Assembly (NCBI GenBank): GCA_003991915.1
Contig: RQTK01000666.1
Coordinates: forward strand, 83,691 to 147,690
From: Elysia chlorotica
Lineage: Eukaryota; Mollusca; Gastropoda; Plakobranchidae
Reading direction: 5' to 3'
DNA: 64,000 bases
This document shows positions 22,890-33,900 of this stretch, one piece after another. Under the pieces are notes generated by a model that was given only the letters and a program-made list of their open reading frames with translations, did not search any database and was not told the origin of the DNA. A program made the position numbers and the translations under genes. Position 1 is the first letter of the stretch; every line of letters starts with the position of its first letter.

Positions 22890-22950
22890 CGAGCGAGCGA
22901 GCGAGATATATATATAGAGAGAGAGGGATGTGTGTGTGTGTGTGTGTGGA
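22890..22950. repeat. Compound GAGC/TA/GA/GT simple repeat
   Basis: GAGC units, then TATATATA, GAGAGA and GTGTGTGT in direct succession. Confidence 0.9.
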
Positions 22951-23117
22951 GGGTGGATAGAGAATGTACAGAGAGACAGACAACGGAGAGGTAAGAAGAA
23001 GAAGCAGATGAAAGAGAGAAGCGGCAAGGGAAGGAAGAAAAAAGGAGAAGATTTAAGAAGAACAGATAACAATTAACATTGATGATAGGGAGTGAGAGGG
23101 AATAGAAAAGAAAGCCC

Positions 23118-23120
<3 letters not shown>

Positions 23121-23163
<43 letters not shown>
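23121..23163. repeat. (GA)n microsatellite
   Basis: About 43 bp of GA followed by a G run. Confidence 0.95.
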
Positions 23164-23170
<7 letters not shown>

Positions 23171-23398
23171 AGAGCGGCAAGATATACAGAGAGGGGAAGA
23201 AGAAGAGAAGGTTATGACTTAACGCCTACAGCCTGAGCGTTGGCAACTGCTTCAATTGACCTCTCAAGATTTCATTTGGGTATCACCGCGACTACCTAGA
23301 CAAACGTTTAGATAGTCGCACTGTACAACGCAAACACAGATGTGCATTAATAGCACTAGATAGTTACGTAAATGGCTGCCCATCTTAGCAGCGCATGT

Positions 23399-23439
23399 GC
23401 TCGCGCTGTCTGTGGGTCGGAGAGGGTGGGCAAGGAATA

Positions 23440-23520
<81 letters not shown>

Positions 23521-23662
23521 GTGATGATGGTGATGATGATAAACAAATTTAATAAAACTCTCCAGAAAGCGCCAGTGTATTATCCCCTTTTGCGTCTCCA
23601 TTGCGCTGGACTCAAGATTGGTGGTCCTTGCCCACCCTCTCCGACCCACAGACAGCGCGAGC
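23399..23662. repeat. 38-bp perfect inverted repeat flanking a (GAT)n tract
   Basis: Left arm 23399-23436 begins GCTCGCGCTGTCTGTGGGTC; the right arm 23625-23662 is its exact reverse complement. The 188-bp loop contains about 33 GAT units (23439-23540). GC-rich arms in an AT-rich genome suggest the termini of a small foldback element or two head-to-head repeat copies. Confidence 0.93.
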
Positions 23663-23669
23663 TCATTTG

Positions 23670-23732
23670 TTGTTGTTGTTGTTGTTGTTGTTATTATTAT
23701 TATTATTATTATTGTTGTTGTTGTTGTTGTTG

Positions 23733-23773
<41 letters not shown>
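23670..23773. repeat. Alternating (GTT)n and (ATT)n blocks
   Basis: GTT block, ATT block, GTT block, ATT block, immediately after the right inverted arm. Confidence 0.95.
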
Positions 23774-24872
23774 TTCAGTTGTCAAAGCAAGCAGAGAAAA
23801 CGAGTTTGATGAGAGGTAACCAGTGTAAACTGCTACAATGACTTAGGATCAAAGCGTTATACTATTACTTATAGACGCCTTGCTTAGAATCGACTTTGGG
23901 ACACATTTTTCGCAATTTTTTTAGATGTTTGTATGTGCTACTTTCAAATGTGTTTTCTCAAAAGTTACATATTTCATACCCGGTACTAAAGATCTATTTC
24001 CTTCATCACGAATTGACCAATTGCTTTGAAAATGTGTATGATATCGGTGCTTCGTATAATAAATACAATAGAGGCTTTTAAATTTTGTTTGGTTTATTAG
24101 AATTCGGAGGTTTTGTCAAGAAAAATGAGTTTTTTCCCTTGATCGCTACATTACATGTTGCTGTTGTTACTTGTTAAGGCTTTGTACATCCACTGCAGGA
24201 TGTAACCCTCCGAATCACATCTCCATCTTTCTCTATATCTAGCTGCTCTGCTCCATAGCACCCCCTTTTCTCTTACTATAATTATCATCTCGCCACCTTC
24301 TTGTTTGTCTTTCTCTTGATTCTTGACTGACACTCTGTTACTCTTTGAGTTCACCTGTTGTCATCAATTCTGGCTTTGACTTGCCCATTTCCATGTCTGT
24401 TTTGCTGCAAATTTACTATGCCTTTAGTGTTTGTTATGGCTCTATTTGTGGCTTTATAATAAAGCAAAAACAATTGTAGGGGAAAAAAAACCCATTCCAA
24501 ATAGCCTAAAACCGCTCTTCATAATTATTGTTTAGATGCAGTGGCTGCAGATATAACAAGTTTTTAAGAAATGTAGGACACGATTTTGAAATTCACTGAT
24601 ATTAGGTACCCAAAATCCACTGTGGTGGACTCACCATGGCAACCATGTGACAAAAATTTAAAAAATTACATTGTTTCCTACACTTTCGAATTTGCTGATT
24701 TCAATGGTTGCAGCCGAAACTGGCTGAAGTGGATAACGTAGAAAATAACTCACAGGACCCGCCCCTCCCCTTAAGAGTGTAATTGTGTTTTCAGCTTATG
24801 AGACAAAGCTATAATGTTTTAAAATGAAACTTTCGACCTTGTACGAATCAATGAACGAATATCACCCGAAGA
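23774..24872. other. Upstream region of TM9SF4
   Basis: No exon is seen. The TM9SF4 promoter and 5' UTR should lie at the right end. Confidence 0.35.
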
Positions 24873-24880
24873 TGACGTCA
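24873..24880 (+). promoter_or_regulatory. Consensus CRE (TGACGTCA) in the TM9SF4 promoter/5' UTR
   Basis: A perfect 8-bp palindromic CREB/ATF site 27 bp before the TM9SF4 ATG. Its position next to a first exon makes it a plausible promoter element; activity is inferred. Confidence 0.5.
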
Positions 24881-24906
24881 CGTATTCCACGTTTGTAGTG
24901 ATCAAG

Positions 24907-24918
24907 ATGGCGTCTCGG
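24907..24918 (+). CDS. TM9SF4: TM9SF4 exon 1 (MASR)
   Basis: Twelve coding bases, ATG in a good context (AAGATGG), then a GTAGGT donor. Joined in phase 0 to exon 2 it completes a signal peptide. Short, so less certain than the others. Confidence 0.65.
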
Positions 24919-27900
24919 GTAGGTGTCCAGTGATACATTTTCTAAGTTAACTAAAATGTTCACATCTAAAATCTGTCCATGTTAGATTACTTTAACTTTC
25001 AATCAAAAATGCAAAAGTGTATATCTATTTTATGCACGTACAATATTTCATATAAAATCGTTGGTCCAGATGAAGATCTTAAGTTCTAAATGCAAAACAA
25101 AAACAAAAGGGTAGATCTAGATCTATAGAACGTAGGCTTAGAATCTACACCTAGCCCACTAAGACTATATCTAGATTTATAGCATACCTAGGTTATAGAA
25201 AGGACTTAGTTTAAATCATGCAGCCTTTGAGAATAACGTGCGGCGCTATTGACGCAAACTACGAGAATAGATGCACCAATAAATTGTAGGCCTACCTGTA
25301 ATCTTTACATGTAGGCTAATGAGGCGGGATTTGCAATAGAAATTTTGATTTTCACTGGTGTTGGCAGAGGGGCACTCCTTGAGTTTTGTGGTCCCTAGCC
25401 TATGGGCAATCAAATGGGTGGGTGGGCGGAATTCAAGGGATGATTGGGTAGGATTCGATTACATCAGAGTAAGTCAACCTGTGAAAAGAGAGAGAGACAG
25501 AGCAAGCGAGTGTGAGAGACAGAGATAGAGTTTATCAATTTTATGTGCTTGTTTATGTTTGTCCCTCCCCCCTTCCCCGCCCGCGTTGTAGTTTTGTAAA
25601 CAATTGAATACAATAATAGGCCTACTTCAAATCGCATCCTGTCTTTTTGAATCAAACAAATCATGCCAATACAATAAAAACACCACAAAAAAAAACAGAG
25701 TTCAGCTATAAGGTATCTTTTTCAATTTTAATAGAACAAAATTACAAAAAACGGGGAGTACAGCTGACAAATATTTTATTCAATTTTAATAATTGATTTC
25801 TGCCCGCCCACCCACTTGATCGAAAACAGGCTAGGGACCACGAAACTCGAGGAGTGCCGGCATAGTAGGCAAAATGATGTTCAGTCATGTACATGATCCA
25901 CCCTCTGTGATCGATCGGTCCTGTAATTATCTCTCTGTATTTCATTTTCAAATGATCATGTTGGATAATTTCATTGCCAACCTCTTTAGTAATGTTGAGC
26001 ACTGGCTCTCCAACTGGTTCGGTTATTTATAAAAAGCAATTTGAAGTGAGATACATATGTACATGTAGTTGAAATGTATGTTAATATTGTTGTGTGTACA
26101 TGTAAAAATTTAACTATAGGGTCTTCTATGGTCCCAGTACTCCCACACAGTTGACTTTAGCCTGACTCCTTTGTACAGAAGTGTTCAGCTTAGTGGTAGT
26201 AATACTATAGGCAAGCATGTAGAACATGTACTAGCAGTAGAACATGTACTAGCAGCAGCACAGCAGTGGTAGGAATACCATAGGAATACATTGCAAACTC
26301 AAATATTTCGAATCACAGACACATATACATGTATTGCACATTTGATACAAAGAACAAACTCAATTTTTTTCATTAGGCAAAGAGCACAGAGCACTCAAAT
26401 GATTTATTTACGTCAACAACCAAAAAGCAAAACAAATCGTCATCAGAAAGTTGACTTTAGCCTGACTCCTTTTTAAAGAAGTATTTAGTTAGTGCTTGAA
26501 GGATTTAATTTAAAGTATTTATAATTACTTAAGATTGCCTTAGTCATAGCGATTTACTTAGTGTCTTCTCAATTTCTACACTGGGATTAGAATTTCAACC
26601 TGTTTTGTCAGTGCCTATACACTTAAGTGAATTCTGTATTTAGAATTATATGTATATATATATAATTATATTATTTCATCTCAATTTGTGTGACTTGCAC
26701 ACAAGAATTTGCCGTTATTTAATGTAAATTGTGTGAAAATGTGCTTGCGAATGGAGGGGACAAAACATTAGTCCTGAGGTGACTGGTTGGCTCTAAAATA
26801 GATTATTTCTGAGTTTACTCAAAATGTTTTTGTACATTTAATGATTTATCATTGCATTACTAACTGTCATTATTAGTAATAGTATAATTAGCTCTGTTGT
26901 ACTGGCAATCTTAGTTTTTAGTAGTGCGACAGCAGCAGCATTAGTTGTTGTATTAGTAGTAGCAGCAGCAATACTAACTAGTTCTTTCCTATGAGAGTTC
27001 TAGTACATGTAGTAGTAGTTGGAGGAGGAGTGGTGATGGCGGTAGTGGTAGTAGTAGTAGTAGTAAAGGCAAGCATGTAGAACATGTACTAGCAGTAGAA
27101 CAAAATAATGAGTTTAAAAAATGGATCATTAACTTATCAAAGAAAAATGTCTTGTTCCTCATAACTAGCTTCAGTCTCAATGAATGAAAAACAAATAAAC
27201 ATGGTGTAATTAAAAACACGTGTACATAAAGATTGCTAAGAATAACAGAACAACTGTGTGATGCTCATACATTGATAAAAAAAAAGGAATAATATTTTTA
27301 TGGTAGTGGAATGGAGACACTTAATTTTTTGTGTGAAACTATCCAAATAGCATAGCAAGAGCCAACGATGCACGCAATAATTCATAATAATTGTAGTAAA
27401 CACCAGCGGTAAATAGGAATTGTCCATAGTGCGATGACTAGAGTGTGTAATATAATACCAATAAAATGGAATTACAAGGCAATGGCAATGATTTTGGCAA
27501 GTGGGTTGCGTGAAGGTTAGGGCGGAATTTAAAAAAAATGGTAATACATTATATAAAAAATGGAGTTTATGTGTATGGAATTCGAAGCATATTGAGATGA
27601 CTGAAATAAGAATGGGAATGTTCAAATATTTACTATTTACAAAAATGTGTGTGTGGGTTACTTTCATCCGACATTCAATTGTAATTAATGAAACGAGTTG
27701 TGCATTAAAGCGTTGATATAAACACATGAAAGTCAACAAAATAGAGAACCACTTACAGCACCCAGAACCACAAATAATTTTAATTACAGCTAACACAAAC
27801 TGAAGATTATCCTCATCGTTGACGATGGTAATACTTGAACTGTAATTTCAACAAATAGATCGTGTAAACAAAACCCACCAAAGACTCAGTTTGTGCATGT

Positions 27901-30900
27901 TATGCTTTCCTGTTATTATACCGACAAAAATTCAACCTTCAACTTCTTATTTTATGAGATTTTATGTTGAATTAAAAACAGAGTGGATCTTATAGTTTGT
28001 GCGACTTTGTTTTTCATCTTTTCATGTGATTGGAATACCACCATCAATCTAGAGTAGGTAGAGACTTACATTTTGATTTAAAGAAAGAAATTACGACTGA
28101 AATGCATTGGTCAGACAAGAAATAACCAGAAACAAACAAATACAAAAAAGCCAACAGTTGAGTCGTAGATAGCAAACTCAAATATTTCGAATCACAGACA
28201 CATATACATGTATTGCACATTTGATACAAAGAACAAACTCAATTTTTTTCATTAGGCAAAGAGCACAGAGCACTCAAATGATTTATTTAAGTCAACAACC
28301 AAAAAGCAAAACAAATCGTCATCAGACATTTGGTCCTCGAAAAAGGCTTCAGTCTCACGTGGAGAATCTCGTTTCGCCATCTTACGTTGGACAAAGACTT
28401 GTCTTGAGTGAGAGCACTAAGCACACACTTTTTAAACACAGTCGAAGGGAAGTGATGCTGTTACTATATTTAGACGATTGTATGCGAGAATAACGCACCA
28501 CATTAATCACACAGCCTGGGAGATAAACGTCCTTGTAGTTATTAATAGGGGCAATGAATCTGCTAGCTCCTTGTAGTTCTTCTATAGATATAGAATCTAG
28601 ATGTAGGTCCTACCATACATTGTCTTTCAATAGTAGCCCAGATCGAAATCTCGATGTAGATGTAATAAGATTACGAAGGACCCCCATAATTTTCAATTAA
28701 AATTGACTCCAGTTCACCGAGTCTTAGTACAGTTTATTATCTTTAGATCTGATACATCTTGTGTCTTGTAAAATCTATTGCCAGGCATCCGATACTATTT
28801 TTTATATATTATAATTGGTGCTATGTAAACAGAAAGAGTATCAAAGTGGCTAGCAGCGACCAAGTGCCTTTAAGTTTTCAGGCGTACATCTGTAGTATCA
28901 ATGTTCTGACTCTGAGTGGCTAGCATCCCTTTAAGTGCCTCTGCAGTTCTAACGTTCAAGGCTAGCAAAGTTTAAAAAGTGAAATCATGTGTTTAATTGC
29001 AACAAAATTCAATTGATCTCATTTTAGCATTCAAGCTCTGAAAATTGACAGGTAGGTAGTCCTGAAGGTTATCTAGGGTTTGGTGTCATTATTTTGATTA
29101 AAAGTAGTCTGTTAAGTAGCTAATACATAATATGTCGTGTTATATCACAGATCCACAAATTTGTTCACATTTTGTAATTTTTATATAAATAACATGAAGA
29201 ATGCAAGTTTGTATCAGGTACTTTTATTTTGTTCTGTGATGCCTTATAAAAAAAAATCACTATGCTGTCCATGATAATGAGACAGGCATTATGAAGTTTC
29301 TCACACTGTCTGGATGTAAGAGACTTGAAGCTAAGAAAAAAGTGAGGGGAGAGGGGGGGTGGTGCAGTAGGGCAATGGTTGATTATTCTTGTATTTTTGT
29401 ATTAATTTCATTAAAGGGCGACAAAATAAAGAAAATCTATGACGTAGATTTGTTAACTCTTTAGTTATATGCAAGAGAAGAGACAAAGAAGCAGATAGTG
29501 AGAGACGGACAGGCAGAGGATTTTAATGTTAATATGTGGTTTTTAAAAATAAAAATTTTAGAAAACAGAGCTAAACAAAAAAAGAATCCCAGTTAAAGTA
29601 TTTTAAAAGCACTGATTACAAACCCAACTCGCAATTTGCGGTAGATCGTCCATTATTTTGATTTTGTATTTCTTGTTCTTTTTTTCCAGTATATTTCCCT
29701 CCTTGTATTAAATGAACCTGAAGTTAACTAAAAAATATGAAGGAATTCGTGAATAGCATGCTGCGCATTATATAACACGACTCATTGTTATGTTATTTTC
29801 CAGTTGTTAATGATGAGATACAAAGGCGAAAACAGTGTTTCTGAATTTACCATCCCCAAATTAAGGAAATTGCCAAATTCCGTGTCATTACGTAGAGTTT
29901 AAAAGAAAATATACAATTTTTATGTAATTTCAGGGATAAAAAGCTACCGCCCCTGGTTGTATTTTTTCCTCTATAATCCTACATATGGTGTGTCCAAAAA
30001 AATGACCCATTTCGCGACACTAAACCATTCATAATTTCCTCAAATATTGATAATTTTAATGATTAAAAAAGCAATCTGCTCTAAATAACCATCTCTATCA
30101 GAACAAATATAACTAAACTACCTACAAACAGTTTGAATTTTTTTTTCCTAATCCAATGTGTTATCTAATTCTTTTTTTCAGTCTGCTTTGGTTTGGATGT
30201 GTGTGCTGCTTGGGTGCAGCAATGTTGTATCATTCTATCTACCTGGGGTTGCCCCTACTGAGTTCCAAGAGGGACAACTGGTGGATATTAAGGTACATTA
30301 TTGTGAAATGTATTAGATTTAACGGTTGAGGAATTTTAACTGTGGAACCTCCCATTCATAAAACTAGTTGTTTTCTAATATTTGTGGGATTTTTTCATTT
30401 GTGTGAGAATAAAAGCTGAGGGAAGAAAAAGGGTGTAATGATAAAGTGTATTTGTTAGAAAAAAAAACATCTCAAAGTCCAGATTCAAGAATATTATTTT
30501 TTAATCTAACTAGCAACCAAGACATTCTAGATAATAATTGTAAAAGTCATCATTGAAGAAACATACAAACCACACTGTTATATATTTTTTATAGTAAAAA
30601 TAGAGATACAAATAGTAGGCCACATCATTTTAACCCTCTGTAATCCTTCTCTTCAATCATCATAGGCAGTAAAATTGACAAGTACAAAAACTCAGTTGCC
30701 ATATGAATACTACTCTGTACCATTTTGTGAACCCACAAAAGGTGTCTTCTACAAATCAGAAAATTTAGGTAAGTTTTTAGATTTACTGTCCTGATTCACA
30801 GCTTGCGATTTTGTAGTAATAACAATTTGTGTGATCTGCTTCAAAATGAAATGTTATATAACTTGAAGTACAAGTGCAAATATTTTGTTTATTTAAAAAT

Positions 30901-33900
30901 TTAGAAACCATACCATCTGCAGCTGAAAAAGAAAGGAATTATTTCAATTAAAAAAACCAACAAAAACAAAAACAAAATGGTGATGTTGCTCTGTTGCTAT
31001 GTCTGTAGGTGCTACTGCAATTAGTTTCTATAATATAGTGTTAGTATTCTTTAAAACACCACATCTGTTGCTAATACTACCACTTTGCTGTTGCTGCTTC
31101 AAATTAAAAGTGGGAGAATGGTTAAGAAAAGCAAATATTTTATTCTTTGAAACAAAGTTGTTGTTTTTTACAACAAAACCAAACATAAATTTTTTTAAAC
31201 AAGTATGGCAACCATTCCTTTTTTTTTTTTAATCCTCAATGTCTTATAGGATTCAATTGAAATTGTTTCAAACAGAACAGGTGGTGCATAGGTTTGTAGG
31301 CCTAATAATTTTTAAATGCTACTTGTAGAACTACCTTTATTTTAGACCTGCATGTGTGCCGACAATTGTTGGATTTCTGAGAGTCATTGTCAGTCCGCTA
31401 ATTTTTATGGGCAAAACGTGAGTTAGGTCACATTGTTTATGTGTCAGCAATCCTCCACTTTCATAGCTGCCAAAAAGTACATTTAATACATATTTAAAAT
31501 CCTCCACATGACTTTACTTGTAGCTAGCAGTCAAAGCTCCGACACTCGATCCTCAGACAGTCGACAGCAGTCGGCAAATTCAGTCCCTTGCCAACAACAT
31601 TGTCGGAAAAAATATTTTTAGCTCGGCCTGCTCGGGTTGGTACTCTCCAAGCTGTTAAAAACCAAAAAGTGTATCAGTTCTAAATTTAATTTGAGCATGG
31701 ACATTTTAACTTCCAGGATTTTTATTGATTTAGATACTTTTCGCTGAGGACCTGCAGCAGATTTTTTCCCCTTCTTTATGTACATGTCTCAAAAGTTTCT
31801 GGTGTCCTCTTCATCAACAGAGAGTCAGGAACAAGTCATAATTAGTTGATGCTTTGCTCTCTGGTGAAGCTAGTAGTTATGGATCTGTACTCCTGTCGCC
31901 TCAGATTCACAGCCAACTTGGTTAGCTCTAAGCATTGCTCAAAAGGATCTGTGTGCAGAACTATTTATTCCTCATGTTTGTAAGATAACTTATACTGTGT
32001 GGTCTTCAGATGTGCTGATTAGGAAAAACAGCCTCTTTAATTTTTCAAAGGCAATGAATGTTACTTTCAATTATATTACTTTAATAATTTTTCATTGCAT
32101 TTGCAGCCGTACACAAATCAAGGCTCCTCTTTTTTCAAAAATTTTTTAACGCGGCAACTTGGTTTGTCCCGTAACCTGATCGGGTCACAAGCTCAACCAG
32201 CGGGTTGAACAGAGGTTCCCCTTTTTTGCTGCTGCTAGTTATTAGACTTAATTTCCACACCAAAACAATGCAGCCTACATATTGATTGAAGAGGTGTAAA
32301 ACTCATATGATGCCTTAGCTATATTTGAAAAACATGCACATATATTTTTTTTCCTGTTTATTATTTAATTATGTCAATATTTAGATTTTAGGAAAAATTT
32401 TTTAAATCTTTTTTTAACTGCATCTTATGACAAAGGGTGACACTTTTTCATAAACGATTTTTCAAAAATGATACGGTTAACATGTTTGAAATTTTAAGAG
32501 CACTTTACATACAAGTTAAATAAATCATGTACTAAACAGCATGAACGAAGCTGAAATAGCTATGAATATAATTATTATAGGGTCTTAAATCTGTGTTATT
32601 ATACTCCACCTTAAATCCGTTTTTATTTACTCAGTCTTTAATGTGGCCTGGTACTTGTTACAGCGCTGGTACAGTTAGTGATTCCTGAACACCGCATTTG
32701 AGCACAAACTAATTTGAGATATTTTTTATAAACCAAATAAATAGTAAAATTTTGACAAGAAACCTAAAGTTGTTTACCATTCTTGGTTTATTGTTTATTT
32801 TCACTTTCACGCCTACTTTGTCTTGTTTTTTAATCGACCAAGCTTGAGCTAAGAGCTCTGAGAAAGTTTGGGGTTGTCATGATTTCATAACTAGTTGCTA
32901 TTGTTTTTCAATATTCTGAACTGCGGCTCCTCTTTTCTCCAGTTGGGTCCCATAAACAGCCTTTTTTTTTATATTAAATTCAAGTTGGTTTAGTTAATCT
33001 TTGTGTATAATTTTGTCTTTGAATATAATTTCTTGTGAAAGTTGGCGAGTTAGCTGGTTGATTAATTGACATTGCTATTATGGAACTTATAGGCTAAATA
33101 GCAATAAGTACTTTATTTATATTATCTGAATTTGCCATTGCAGGTGAAGTATTGAGAGGAGACCGCATTGTAAACACACCCTATGAGGTACAAGCTTTGT
33201 TTCTGAAAGAGTTTTGGTTAAACTGCTTTTATCAAATTAAAAGTTTGTTCCAACAAATTTAAATTTTCATTTAAGAATCTAAGGTATACATTTCAAGAGG
33301 GTCTGTTTTTACCTTTTCTGATACCATTATTGTTTACATTGTCATGCAGAGTTCTAAGCTTCAAATGAGTGTCGAGTCAGAACCATGATAGAAGAAAAAT
33401 AAACAAACTTGTTGAACATCTGTGATAACAATTTTAATGTAAAAAACGAGAAGGTAAAGCCAAAATGACGTTGTGTCGCTACTCCAGCTCAAGTTAACAT
33501 TTAACTTTTACCTCTTCATAAATCATTCTTAAATCCTTATTTCTTGATAAATGGAAGCATATAAATTTATGATTTTCTGTTTTCCCTCTTGGTCTTTACC
33601 AGCATATTTTTAAAAAGAATTTGCATATAATAATTATTAGTAAATTCAACTGTTCACAGGTCAAAATGTTAAAGAATAAAGCTTGTTCAGTCTTGTGCAT
33701 GAGCAAGGATATGAAGTACACTACCAAGTCTCTTTCCAAGGATCAAAGCAACGATTTCAAAGAAAAAATTCTGCGTGATTATTATGTACACTTGTAAGTA
33801 CCATTTTTAAGATGCACATGATTTTCTGAAATGCCAAAAGAAGTATACATTATTTATAGGAATGTCATGTCTAGCAATATTAAATTGGATCATTAATAAC

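Larger units (their letters stand above)
24919..30181 (+). other. TM9SF4 intron 1
   Basis: 5.3 kb holding an inverted-repeat element (25367-25862), a 155-bp near-identical duplicate pair (26293-26447 and 28172-28326), shorter repeated segments around 26.15-26.5 and 27.07 kb, and a 42-codon minus-strand ORF (28252-28380). No TM9SF4 exon is missing here, given the continuity of exons 1 and 2. Confidence 0.6.

Noticed and set aside
23395-23841. ORFs with long Met, His, Leu, Val or Tyr runs
   Set aside because: They are readings of GAT/GTT/ATT microsatellites in different frames; no protein signal.
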